Below are positions 40,435-49,019 of a stretch of 64,000 nucleotides of DNA, piece after piece (the stretch's first letter is position 1; every line of letters starts with the position of its first letter). The notes beneath the pieces were generated by a model. That model was not told where the DNA came from. It searched no databases and worked only from the letters and a program-made list of their open reading frames with translations. Both the position numbers and the translations under genes were made by a program. This DNA comes from Streptomyces eurocidicus (GTDB taxonomy: Bacteria; Actinomycetota; Actinomycetes; Streptomycetales; Streptomycetaceae): contig NZ_LGUI01000006.1 of the NCBI RefSeq assembly GCF_002891295.1, positions 62,001 through 126,000 on the forward strand. Reading direction: 5' to 3'.

Positions 40435-41238
40435 TCAGACCGTCGTGTACCCGCCGTCCACCGGCAGCGTCACCCCGGTCACGAAGGACGACCGGTCACT
40501 GCACAGCCAGGCCGCGGCCTCCGCTATCTCCTCCGGCTCGGCCGTGCGCCCCTGCGGCGTCGCCTTGTGCAGCTCCTTCTCCAGGTGCGGGTTCCGTTCG
40601 AACCAGCCCTCGATGATCTCGCTGCGCGTCGTCCCCGGCGCCACGGCGTTCACCCGGACGCCCTTCGAGGCGTACTCGGCGGCGGCGGCCTTCGTCAGAC
40701 CCAGCACGGCGTGCTTCGACGCCACGTAGGGGGCGGCGGCCGGGATCGCCTGGAAGCCCCCGACGCTGCTGTTGTTGACGATGGATCCCCCGCCGTTCTC
40801 CAGCATGGCGGCGAGTTCGTACCGCATCAGGTTCCATACGCCACGGACGTTCGTGTCCATGATCGCGTCATAGGCCGAGTCGTCCATCAGGTGCAGCGGC
40901 ATCTGGTCCCAGCCGATCCCCGCGTTGTTGAACGCGGCGTCCAGCCGGCCGAAGCGGTCCACCGCGAAGTCGACCGCGCGCCGCGCGTCGTCGCCCCGGG
41001 ACACATCCGTCACCACGTACTCCGCCTCGCCGCCGGCCTCGCGCACCTCGCCGGCCAGCGCGGCCAGCCGCTCCTCCCGGCGCGCGGCCAGCACCACACG
41101 GGCGCCCTCCCGTGCGAAGACCCTGGCCGACGCGGCGCCGATGCCGCTCGACGCCCCCGACACCAGCACCGTCTTCCCCGCGAGCAGCCCCGTACCCGCC
41201 CCCGCGCCCGCACCCATGCCGGCATCCACACGTGACAT
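40435..41238 (-). CDS. short-chain dehydrogenase/reductase
   Basis: A 267-residue classical SDR: VLVSGASSGIGAASA (NAD(P) binding), NNAGIGW, NNSSVGG, catalytic YVASKHA, and VNAVAPGTTRSEI. The ATG at 41238 has GGGAGGG 7 bases upstream; ATG at 41253 is less well placed. The first 20 residues are a Gly/Ala-rich lead. The substrate is unknown. It is monocistronic and not obviously part of the polyketide cluster. Confidence 0.9.
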   Translation of the reverse strand: MSRVDAGMGAGAGAGTGLLAGKTVLVSGASSGIGAASARVFAREGARVVLAARREERLAALAGEVREAGGEAEYVVTDVSRGDDARRAVDFAVDRFGRLDAAFNNAGIGWDQMPLHLMDDSAYDAIMDTNVRGVWNLMRYELAAMLENGGGSIVNNSSVGGFQAIPAAAPYVASKHAVLGLTKAAAAEYASKGVRVNAVAPGTTRSEIIEGWFERNPHLEKELHKATPQGRTAEPEEIAEAAAWLCSDRSSFVTGVTLPVDGGYTTV

Positions 41239-41426
41239 AAAAAACCCTCCCAATCACAGACAGAACACGAATCCTCGCACCCACACGGTCACCACCGTCA
41301 CCAACCCCGCATAGGGGGTGACAGGCACTCAGGAAGGTGGCCGCACGGGGCGTCGGGCACCCTAGCCGGACCGGGCGGAACGATCTACGATCACATCGCC
41401 TCAGGCCGAGTACAAGGGGGCTCGTG

Positions 41427-41462
41427 ATGCTGCCGATCGACGTCTCCGGGGCGGTCCGATGA
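41427..41462 (+). CDS. possible 11-residue leader peptide
   Basis: ATG at 41427 with AAGGGGG 6 bases upstream encodes MLPIDVSGAVR and stops in an ATGA overlap with the next gene. It could be a leader whose translation drives the downstream gene. The length is too short for protein-level evidence. Confidence 0.3.
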   Translation: MLPIDVSGAVR

Positions 41463-42058
41463 CCGCCTACGGCTTCCTGGTGAGGTGCCCGCCCACGCCC
41501 GTGCCCCGTGCGGACGCGACGGGGGTGCGCTGGCGGAACCTGCGCCGCCGGTGCCGGAAGGTCATCGGTTCGCTCCCCGTGCCGGATCCTTTCTCCGTAC
41601 ACACGTTGTGCGCCCGCCTCGCGGAGCGCCGCGACCGGCCGCTGCGGCTGCTCGCGCTGCCCACGCCGACCGTCCCCGGCACCCCGTCGGGGCTCCTGCT
41701 GTCGGCGGAGCGGGAGGACGTCATCCTCTACGACGCGCGGACCAGCCCCCTGCACCAGGAGCACATCATCGTCCACGAGATCGGGCATCTGGTCTGCGGC
41801 CACCGGTCGGTGGCCGAGGACGTCCGGCCTGAGCGGCACCTCGACCTCGCCGACCCGCGGTCGGTCCGGACCGCCCTGCCTCGCGTCCGCTACGGGGACG
41901 AGCAGGAGCGGGAGGCCGAGATGATCGCGACCCTGCTCCTGGAGGCCGCCGGGCGGGTGCCGGGGCCGGGGCCGCTGCCGGGGATGCTCGGCGGCCTGGA
42001 GTCCGCGATGGGGCTGCGGCGGGCCCGGCCGGCGGGGGCCTCGTGTTCACCTGGCTAG
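41459..42058 (+). CDS. ImmA/IrrE-like metallopeptidase-fold protein
   Basis: A 199-residue protein with the zinc-peptidase motif HEIGH (HIIVHEIGHLVCGH) and a later acidic helix (DEQEREAEMIATLLLEAAG) that supplies the third ligand in this family. Streptomyces encode many such genes paired with a MAB_1171c-type membrane protein, as here: the next start lies inside this gene. They have been labelled toxin-like, but no antitoxin or repressor gene is next to it. ATG at 41459 is coupled to the tiny upstream frame. Confidence 0.85.
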   Translation: MTAYGFLVRCPPTPVPRADATGVRWRNLRRRCRKVIGSLPVPDPFSVHTLCARLAERRDRPLRLLALPTPTVPGTPSGLLLSAEREDVILYDARTSPLHQEHIIVHEIGHLVCGHRSVAEDVRPERHLDLADPRSVRTALPRVRYGDEQEREAEMIATLLLEAAGRVPGPGPLPGMLGGLESAMGLRRARPAGASCSPG

Positions 42059-43200
42059 AGGACGCGGGGATCGCCGCGCTGTGGGCGGCGGCCGTCGTCC
42101 GGGCGCCGCAGGGGGTGCGCCACCGCGAGCAACGGCCGCTGTGGTTCGCGGTGGTGATGATCGCGCTCGCGATGTCGCTGCACCTGGAGCCGGTCACCGC
42201 CGTCCTGGGCCGGATCGTGCCGGGGCCGCACTGGATCGACCTGACCAAGCACCTGTTCAGCATCGTCGACGCCGCGGCGGTGCTGTGGTTCATCCTCGGG
42301 GCCGCGGGCAGGCGGCGGCACGGGGGCGTGCTCTTCGGCGCCGCCGCGGCCGTGATGGCGGCCCTGGTCCTGCTGGACCTGGGGGCGCCCGCCCACGCCC
42401 GTAACCGGATCGCCCCCTCGCCCGACATCCCCGGTGTGCCGGACACCTATTGGTGGGTCTTCTTCGCCTTCCACCTCGCGGCGGACACGACCTGCGGTTT
42501 CGTCTGCTGGGGCTACGGCAGGACGGGCACGCCCCGGCTGCTGCGCTACGGGCTGCGGCTGTTCGGGACGGGCATACTGCTGGCGTCGCTGCTCTGGGTC
42601 CTCAAGCTCTTCTATCTGCACACGCGTTCCTCGGTGTTCGCCCCGCTGTTCTCCCCGGTGACGGGCGTGGAGGCGGCGTTCATGGCGCTCGGCGTCGCCC
42701 TGCCGGCGGCGGCGCGGCTCAGGGCCCACCTCGCGGACCGCAGGTCGTACCGCGGTCTCGACCCCCTCTGGCAGGACCTGACGGCGGCCACGCCCGACGT
42801 CGTGCTCCGGCCGGGCAACCGGCTCGGCACGGTGGCCGTCCCGCTGCAACTCCTGCTGTACCGCCGGGTGATCGAGATCCGGGACGCGATGATCGTGCTG
42901 CGCGACTACGTCCCGCCCGCCACGCTCGGCGTCGTACGCCGCCACGTCCGCGAGCACGCGGTGCCCGAACAGCTCGTCGAGGCGCATGTGACGGCCTGCT
43001 GGCTGACGGCCGCCCTCCACGCCCGGCGCGCGGGCGAGGAGCCACGGGCCCAGGCGGCGGACCTGACGGGCGCCGGGGCGGACGATCTGGCGGAGGAGAT
43101 CAACGGGCTGCTGCGGGTCGCGGCGGCGTACCGTTCACCGGCGGCGCGGGCGTACCGGGACGCGTTGGAGCGCCACCAGCTCAGCCCGTCCGGGGACTGA
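42043..43200 (+). CDS. MAB_1171c-family putative transporter
   Basis: A 385-residue protein with about seven N-terminal spans (LWFAVVMIALAMSL, LFSIVDAAAVLWFILGAAG, GGVLFGAAAAVMAALVLLD, YWWVFFAFHLAADTTCGF, FGTGILLASLLWVLKLFYL, TGVEAAFMALGVALPAAA). A cytosolic helical domain (residues about 235-385) contains LLLYRRVIEIRDAMIVLRDYVPP, the family hallmark. GTG at 42043 overlaps the ImmA/IrrE gene by 16 bases. The pair is a common Streptomyces two-gene unit of unknown function. Confidence 0.82.
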   Translation: MFTWLEDAGIAALWAAAVVRAPQGVRHREQRPLWFAVVMIALAMSLHLEPVTAVLGRIVPGPHWIDLTKHLFSIVDAAAVLWFILGAAGRRRHGGVLFGAAAAVMAALVLLDLGAPAHARNRIAPSPDIPGVPDTYWWVFFAFHLAADTTCGFVCWGYGRTGTPRLLRYGLRLFGTGILLASLLWVLKLFYLHTRSSVFAPLFSPVTGVEAAFMALGVALPAAARLRAHLADRRSYRGLDPLWQDLTAATPDVVLRPGNRLGTVAVPLQLLLYRRVIEIRDAMIVLRDYVPPATLGVVRRHVREHAVPEQLVEAHVTACWLTAALHARRAGEEPRAQAADLTGAGADDLAEEINGLLRVAAAYRSPAARAYRDALERHQLSPSGD

Positions 43201-43230
43201 CCGCCGACCACCGGCCGGCGGGCCGCGCGC

Positions 43231-44736
43231 TCAGTCCGCGGCGTCCGGCGCCCCCGCCGGCAGCCAGTACCAGGCCGCCGTGGTCGCCGCCAGGGAGACG
43301 ACCGCGGCGGTCACCGCCGTCGTGGTCACCGCGGCCACGAACGCCTCCCGCGCGACGGCCGGCGGCCCCCCGGACGCTCCCGCGACGGGCAATGGCACCA
43401 CGCCGCCGTCCCCCTCGCCCAGCCGCGACGTGTAGACCGCCGACAGCACCGACCCCTGCACCGCCACGCCCAGCGCCGCCCCCAGCTGACGCGTGGCGTC
43501 GTTGACGGCCGAGCCGAGGCCGGCCCGCTCGCGGGGGACCGCGCCCATGACGGCCTCGGCGGCCGCGCGGGCGACCAGCCCCGCGCCGAGGCCCGCGACG
43601 AGCTCGAAGGTGACGACCCGGCCGTAGCCGGACCCGGGGCGGGTGCCGGCCTGGACGGCGAAGGCGCAGGTGACGAGGGTGAGGCCGAGGACCACGGGGA
43701 GGCGCTCGCCGAAGCGGGCGAGGAGCGGCAGCGCGGCGCCCGCGCCCACGGCCAGGGCGGCGGGCAGCGGCAGCACGCGCACCCCCGCCTGCCAGGGCGA
43801 ACATCCCTGCACCCCTTGCAGATAGAGGGTCAGGACGAACAGCGCGCCGAACAGGGCCAGGGACATCAGGGCCAGGCACGCCGCGCCCGTGCCCACCCGG
43901 ACGTCCCGCAGCGGGGACAGCGGGAGCATGGGGTGCCGGCTCCGCCGCTCCCAACCGACGAAGCAGATCAGCAGGACGGCCGCGGCGCCGTAACCGGTCA
44001 GCACGGCCGGGTCGGTCCACCCCCGGCCGGGGCTCTCGACGACCGCCCAGACGAGGGCGAGGAACCCGGTGGCGGACAGGGCGAGTCCGCCGACGTCGGC
44101 GCGCGCCGCGCCGGGGGCGGCGCGGGGTCCGGGGACCAGGGCGGGCGCGAGGGCGAGGGCGGCGGCCGTCAGCGGGACGTTGGCCCAGAGACCGGCGCGC
44201 CAGGAGAACTCCTCGACCAGGAAGCCCCCGATGACCGGCCCGGTCAGACCGCCGAAGGCCCCGGCGGCGGCCCCGGCGGCGATCGCCCGGCGCCGGGACG
44301 CGGCGGCGGGGTGGAGGTCGCCGACGAGGGAGAGCGCCGCGGGCAGCAGCAGGGCGGCGCCGAGGCCCATGCCGCAGCGTGCGGCGATCAGTTGCCCGGG
44401 GTGCCGGGCGAGGGCGCCGAGGGCGGAGGCCGCCCCGCAGACGGCGAGGCCGGCGACGAAGGAGCGCCGCCGGCCGATCCGGTCGGTCACGGCCCCGGCC
44501 GGGAGGACGGCGGTGCCGAGGGCGAGGGCGTAGCCGAGGGCGATCCACTGGACCTGGGCCAGGGTGGCGTCCAGGTCGCGCTGGAGGGCGGGGACGGCGA
44601 CGTTGAGGACGGTCACGTCCACGCCCAGGACGAAGAATCCCAGGCAGAGGACGGTGGAGGCCGTGCGTGGCCACCGGGTTCCGCCGTCCGGCGGGGCGTC
44701 GCGGGGCGCGGGTCGCTCGGGGTCCATGAGGGTCAT
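43231..44736 (-). CDS. MFS transporter (DHA2 drug:H+ antiporter-like)
   Basis: A 501-residue EmrB/QacA-type transporter with about 14 spans: LCLGFFVLGVDVTVLNVAVPALQRDL (first span motif D1), QWIALGYALALGTAVLPAGAVTDRIGRRRSF (motif A), LIAARCGMGLGAALLLPAAL. ATG at 44736 overlaps the stop of a small upstream frame (ATGA). Substrate unknown; no linked biosynthetic genes. Confidence 0.9.
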   Translation of the reverse strand: MTLMDPERPAPRDAPPDGGTRWPRTASTVLCLGFFVLGVDVTVLNVAVPALQRDLDATLAQVQWIALGYALALGTAVLPAGAVTDRIGRRRSFVAGLAVCGAASALGALARHPGQLIAARCGMGLGAALLLPAALSLVGDLHPAAASRRRAIAAGAAAGAFGGLTGPVIGGFLVEEFSWRAGLWANVPLTAAALALAPALVPGPRAAPGAARADVGGLALSATGFLALVWAVVESPGRGWTDPAVLTGYGAAAVLLICFVGWERRSRHPMLPLSPLRDVRVGTGAACLALMSLALFGALFVLTLYLQGVQGCSPWQAGVRVLPLPAALAVGAGAALPLLARFGERLPVVLGLTLVTCAFAVQAGTRPGSGYGRVVTFELVAGLGAGLVARAAAEAVMGAVPRERAGLGSAVNDATRQLGAALGVAVQGSVLSAVYTSRLGEGDGGVVPLPVAGASGGPPAVAREAFVAAVTTTAVTAAVVSLAATTAAWYWLPAGAPDAAD

Positions 44737-44954
44737 GGGCCGCCGGTGCGGGCGCCGGGCGGGGTCGGGAAGCGGTCGGCGGGATCGTCGACGGCGTCCA
44801 TCACGGGGACCTCGCGGGTGAGTTCACGGGCGAGTTCGCGCCGGGGGGTGACGACCGGCTCGGTGGCCGTGCGGGAGCCGAAGCCGCCGGGGAGGCGGCG
44901 GCCTGCCCCTGTGATCGCCACCTCGCGTCCGCTCCCGACCGCCGAACGGCCCAT
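44733..44954 (-). CDS. 73-residue hypothetical protein coupled to the MFS gene
   Basis: ATG at 44954 has GGAGGG 5-6 bases upstream and the stop overlaps the MFS ATG (ATGA), the pattern of a translationally coupled small gene. The product is basic at first (RSAVGSGREVAITGAGRR) and then alternates Arg/Glu (RRELARELTREVPVMD). No family is recognised. It may be a leader or small partner of the exporter. Confidence 0.4.
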   Translation of the reverse strand: MGRSAVGSGREVAITGAGRRLPGGFGSRTATEPVVTPRRELARELTREVPVMDAVDDPADRFPTPPGARTGGP

Positions 44955-45254
44955 GCGCGCCCTCCGTGTTGTCACCGGCTGTCACGAGGAGCCTTCCCTG
45001 CCCGCCGCGAGAAATCGGCGGCCGCCGCCGGTAGCCACGAAAGAGTGATGAGGGCCTTCGCGAGACCGATTGTCCGCTCGTACGCGGAGGGGGGTCCCCG
45101 GCCGTCACGGTGATCTCCGGGTGCTCCGTGACCCGCCGGCCCGAGCGGACGCCCCGCCCGGGCACGGTGCGGAACGCGCGTGGCGGGGCTGCTCCATCCG
45201 TGTTGCGATGGAGGAAGGACCGGGGATCCCGTGCGACGGAAGACTGGAGCGATC
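44955..45254. other. divergent intergenic region
   Basis: 300 bases between the small MFS-linked gene and the CBS-domain gene. No gene and no clear promoter consensus could be picked out. Confidence 0.4.
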
Positions 45255-45701
45255 ATGGCTACGAGGAAGAAGCTCATGGCCCGCGACATCATGTCCACCA
45301 AGGGCGTGCAGTGCGTGGGCGAGCACGAGTCACTGCTGGACGCCTCGCGGATGATGCGCGACCTCAAGGTCGGCTGCCTGCCCATCTGCGGGGACGACAA
45401 GCGCCTCAAGGGCGTCATCACCGACCGCGACATCGTCGTACGGTGCGTGGCCGAGGACCGTAAGGCTTCCGAGGTGCGGGCGGGCGAGCTGGCCGGGGCG
45501 CTGCACTGGGTGGACGCCGAGGCCGACGCGACCGAGGCCCTGGAGACCATGGAGCGGCACCAGATCAAGCGCCTGCCGGTGATCGACGTCCGGAACGGGC
45601 ACCGCCTGTGCGGCATGATCACGGAAGCGGACCTCGCGAAGAACCTCACCGACGAGCAGATCGCCGAGTTCGCGTCCCGGGTGTACGCGACCGCCGGCTG
45701 A
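45255..45701 (+). CDS. two-CBS-domain protein
   Basis: A 148-residue protein made of two CBS motifs: residues about 8-65 (KLMARDIMSTKGVQCVGEHE, LPICGDDKRLKGVITDRDIV) and 75-135 (LPVIDVRNGHRLCGMITEADLA). CBS pairs bind adenosine nucleotides and usually regulate a partner. ATG at 45255 has GGAG 5-6 bases upstream. Stand-alone CBS proteins of this size are common in Streptomyces and often stress-induced. No partner gene is adjacent. Confidence 0.92.
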   Translation: MATRKKLMARDIMSTKGVQCVGEHESLLDASRMMRDLKVGCLPICGDDKRLKGVITDRDIVVRCVAEDRKASEVRAGELAGALHWVDAEADATEALETMERHQIKRLPVIDVRNGHRLCGMITEADLAKNLTDEQIAEFASRVYATAG

Positions 45702-45889
45702 CCCGGCGCCCCCGCCTCTCCACCCGCGCCCCGGGTGGCCGCGCGTCACGAGCGTGCGGCGGCCCGGGGCGCGTGCGCGTCGTCCCCCTCGTGACCCCCG
45801 TGCCTTCCGTGGCGGTCCGTGCTTCTTGACTTCTCAAGAGTTGTCATGGACATTTTCGGCGCTGGAATCCGGCACCGGAGGAGCCCCCC

Positions 45890-46882
45890 ATGAACAGACG
45901 CCGCAACCGCCTGGCCGCCGCCCTGCTCACCGCCTGCGCCACACTCACCGTCACCGCGCTCACCGCCGCCCCCACCGCGGCCGGGACGCCGGCACCCACC
46001 CCGGCCGCCGCATCCGCCGGACCCTCCCCCGACGCCCCGCACCGAGGCACCGTCACCCTCGCGCGCGACCCCGCCCGCCGGCCGTCGGCCGGCCGCGACC
46101 GGGCCGTCCGCACCTTCGCCGAAGGACGCCGGGCACAGGCGCGGACGGCGGACGGCGCGGCCCCCTTCACCCACCACCCGCGGCTGACCACCGGCACGTC
46201 GGCGGCGGCCGGTCTCACCCACAACTGGTGGGGCGTCTTCCCGCAGCCCGGCACCCACGACGGCGTGACGGCCACCCACAGCGTCGACCCCGGCTACCAC
46301 GTCACCGACGCCGACAACTTCACCTACGCGCCCACCACCAAGGGCGGGCGGTCCTGCATGGAAGTGGTCACCGCCTACTGGAACACCGGCACCGAGATCT
46401 GGGCCTGGGACTGGTGCTCCAGCCCCGGCGGCCCCGCCAAGGTCCTCACCGTGGACCAGGCGTTCCTCGCCGCCTACACCACCACCGCCACGGGCCGCCC
46501 CGCGTACAGCGTGCAGCTGGTCCAGGACGACCCCGCCGCCAACCGCTGGTCGGCCTACCTCTTCAACCATCGCACCGCCGCCTGGGAGCTCCTCTTCCGC
46601 CAGTCCGGCAAGGACCTCAGCGAGCTCGACCACGGCTGGGACATGTTCGAGGTCTACGCGAGCGTCAACCCCGCGACGGGCACGGGCTATTACTGCACCG
46701 AGGCACGCGACACCGTCTTCGACAGCAGCGCCGTCCAGCTGCGCGGCAAGGGCGTCTGGCGGCCCGCCCGGCCGGCCGACTCGCCCTGGACCGACGCCCG
46801 CCCGGACGGCCGCGACTTCCTCTGCCCGCCCCTGCGCTTCCTCCAGGCGGGCGCCAACGACCACTGGACCGTACGCCACTGA
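45890..46882 (+). CDS. secreted hypothetical protein
   Basis: A 330-residue protein with a clear Sec signal: basic start NRRRNRLAAALLTACA, hydrophobic core and Ala-rich cleavage zone near residue 32. An Ala/Pro-rich propeptide-like stretch leads to a folded region from about residue 105 (THNWWGVFPQPGTHDGVTATHS) rich in Trp, Tyr and Asp with several Cys (SCMEVV, WDWCS, YYCTEA, FLCPP), suggesting disulfides. ATG at 45890 has GGAGGAG upstream. The family is not recognised; a surface-exposed binding role is possible. Confidence 0.75.
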   Translation: MNRRRNRLAAALLTACATLTVTALTAAPTAAGTPAPTPAAASAGPSPDAPHRGTVTLARDPARRPSAGRDRAVRTFAEGRRAQARTADGAAPFTHHPRLTTGTSAAAGLTHNWWGVFPQPGTHDGVTATHSVDPGYHVTDADNFTYAPTTKGGRSCMEVVTAYWNTGTEIWAWDWCSSPGGPAKVLTVDQAFLAAYTTTATGRPAYSVQLVQDDPAANRWSAYLFNHRTAAWELLFRQSGKDLSELDHGWDMFEVYASVNPATGTGYYCTEARDTVFDSSAVQLRGKGVWRPARPADSPWTDARPDGRDFLCPPLRFLQAGANDHWTVRH

Positions 46883-47038
46883 ACCCGGCCCTCCGGGACG
46901 GCCCTCGGTGACCACCCGCCCCACGGCTCCCGGCCCCGTCACTCGTACGAGCAAGGTCTCGCCCGGCGCCCGCCGCGACGGCCTCCGCATGGAGGACCCT
47001 GGCCGCAAAAAGGTTACGGCACCGGGAGGTTGACGCCC

Positions 47039-48322
47039 ATGGGTGGACCGCGCGAGAAGGACGGACCGCGCACCGGGGCGGGTGGACCGCGGGACGGGAA
47101 GGAGCTGTGCGTCGGGGCCGTGGTGCCGCTCACCGGGCGGCTCGGGAGCCTGGGGCACCCCCTCGCCTTCGTCCTGGAGCACCTCGCCCCACGCCTCACC
47201 CGCCTCACCCACGACGGCCGCGCGTACCCCCTGCGGCTCGCCGTGCGCGACAGCCGCTCCGAGCCCGGCCGGGCCCGCCGGGCGGTCGCCGAACTCGTCG
47301 CGCGGGACGGGGCCCGCATCGTGGTGACCATGGCCGGCACCCAGGTGCTGCCGGCCGTGGCCACCGCCTGCCGGGACATCGGGGTGCCCTGCCTGTCCAC
47401 CACCTTCCCCTGGCAGGCGTACGTCCTCACCCAGGGCGGCGACCGGGGCCGGGCACCCGGCTGGACGTACCACTTCGCGTGGGGGCTGGACGACATCGCG
47501 GACGTCTTCGCCGACATGTGGGAACACGCCGGAACCGCGCGGACCGTCGGCTGCCTGTGGAACGACGGCCGGCAGGGACGGCTGCTGCGCCACCCCCGGC
47601 ACGGCTTCGCGCCCGCCGCGCACGCCCGCGGCCACACCCTGGTCGACCCCGGCGGCTACGCCGAACCGGGCGGCGGCTTCGCGGAGCACGTCCGGCGGTT
47701 CCACGAGGCGGGGACGGACATCGTCACCAGCGCCGCCACCGGCGCCGACCTCACGCTCTTCCTCCGCCAGGCGCACACCGCCGGGCTAAGGCCCCGGCTG
47801 GTCACCTGCTCCCGATGGCTCGCCTACCCACCCGATACCCGCCGGGCGGCCACGGCGCCCCGCGCCGTGCCCCCGGCACCCCACTCCGGGCCGCCGAGCC
47901 CCTCCGGCCCCTCCGAGCAAGTGGCCACACTGGTCTACTGGACACCCCGGCACCCCTACCGCTCCTCCCTCGACGGCAGCACCGCCGCCCAGCTCGCCGA
48001 CGCCTACCGGTCGGCGACCGGCCGCGCCTGGCTCCAGCCTCTCGGCCTGGCCCACGCCCTGCTGGAGGTCGCCACGCACGCCCTCGGCACCGCGGCGGAC
48101 CCCACCGACCGGCGTGCCGTGGCCGAGGCCCTCGGCCGCACCAAACTGTCCACCGTCGCCGGCGATCTGGACTTCACCACCGGGCCCGCCCCCGGCATCG
48201 CCCTGCTGCCGCTCGCCGGCGGTCAATGGCAGCCCACCGAACACGGCCACCGGCTCGCGGTGGTGAGCAACAACCGCCTGCCCCAGATCCCCCTCGACGG
48301 TGACCTCTTCCTGACGGACTGA
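47039..48322 (+). CDS. branched-chain amino-acid-binding-like protein, no signal peptide
   Basis: A 427-residue type I periplasmic-binding-fold protein: LCVGAVVPLTGRLGSLGHPL, VAELVARDGARIVVTMAGTQVLPAVATACRDIGVPCLS, and the later EAGTDIVTSAATGADLTLFLRQAHTAG resemble Leu/Ile/Val-binding proteins. There is no signal peptide or lipobox, so it may act in the cytosol as a sensor, or its true start may be mis-set. ATG at 47039 has GGGAGG 9 bases upstream. No permease or ATPase genes are next to it. Confidence 0.75.
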   Translation: MGGPREKDGPRTGAGGPRDGKELCVGAVVPLTGRLGSLGHPLAFVLEHLAPRLTRLTHDGRAYPLRLAVRDSRSEPGRARRAVAELVARDGARIVVTMAGTQVLPAVATACRDIGVPCLSTTFPWQAYVLTQGGDRGRAPGWTYHFAWGLDDIADVFADMWEHAGTARTVGCLWNDGRQGRLLRHPRHGFAPAAHARGHTLVDPGGYAEPGGGFAEHVRRFHEAGTDIVTSAATGADLTLFLRQAHTAGLRPRLVTCSRWLAYPPDTRRAATAPRAVPPAPHSGPPSPSGPSEQVATLVYWTPRHPYRSSLDGSTAAQLADAYRSATGRAWLQPLGLAHALLEVATHALGTAADPTDRRAVAEALGRTKLSTVAGDLDFTTGPAPGIALLPLAGGQWQPTEHGHRLAVVSNNRLPQIPLDGDLFLTD

Positions 48323-48519
48323 GTCGGTGACCCCTCGTCAAGTCGGCCTTTCCGGGCGCCATATGCCCCTCCAAACCGTCTGTACCCCCCGTACCGCACG
48401 CACCGGGACGAATGGGGCTACCCGTCCGGCACCCGGCTCACACCTGGCATCACCGATGCGGGGGAGACTTTTCCCGATCACCCCCCTGCCGCCCGGGAAG
48501 TGCCCCGAGAGTTGACCGC

Positions 48520-48801
48520 ATGAGCTTGACCACCGCAGGGAAAACCCCCGGGCCCGTCCGGTTCTACCTGGCTTGCGACCACCGCGGCTGCGACGCCCGG
48601 ACCACCTTCGACCTCGTCATCCCCGACCCCGGCCCCTCCCGCGACGACGATCTGTGGGGGTACCTCCTCCACCACGCCCACACCGCCACTCCCCACATCA
48701 AGGAGCTCGGCTGGGCCTATGTCCACGGCGACGGCTACTGGTGCCCGGGCTGCTCCACCCCGGTACACCGTCGATCCCACCCGCTCCCCGGACACACCTG
48801 A
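48520..48801 (+). CDS. small zinc-ribbon-like protein
   Basis: A 93-residue protein with two Cys pairs: CDHRGCD near residue 22 and YWCPGCS near residue 76, likely a zinc ribbon. Between them is a Trp/His-rich helix (DDLWGYLLHHAHTATPHIKELGWAYV). ATG at 48520 has only a weak GAGAG site. It is a hypothetical actinobacterial type of protein with no assigned role. Confidence 0.6.
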   Translation: MSLTTAGKTPGPVRFYLACDHRGCDARTTFDLVIPDPGPSRDDDLWGYLLHHAHTATPHIKELGWAYVHGDGYWCPGCSTPVHRRSHPLPGHT

Positions 48802-48955
48802 CCACACCCGGCAGCACCCGGCTCGCCCGCCACCACCCCGATCGCACCCGCACCCCGGTATGCCCGGGGTTCCCGGCCGGCCGCAGCTCCCTGATCAGGA
48901 AGGTGATCAGGAACGCGGGAATGCGGGAAGGGTGACAGAGCAGGAGTGACGACCG

Positions 48956-48991
48956 CCGGGCGGACGGTGCCGAGCAGCACCGTCCGCCCGG
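48956..48991. other. 15-bp hairpin in the leader of the glutamine-synthetase-like gene
   Basis: Perfect arms ccgggcggacggtgc and complement around a 6-base loop, ending 28 bases before the GTG start. It could be a terminator from upstream, or an attenuator or translation-control hairpin for the GS-like gene. Confidence 0.6.
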
Positions 48992-49019
48992 CCGGGAACG
49001 CGGGCAGCGAGGAGCAGCC

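Noticed and set aside
48956..48991. A named riboswitch before the GS-like gene
   Set aside because: Only a single hairpin is present; no known aptamer core could be recognised.
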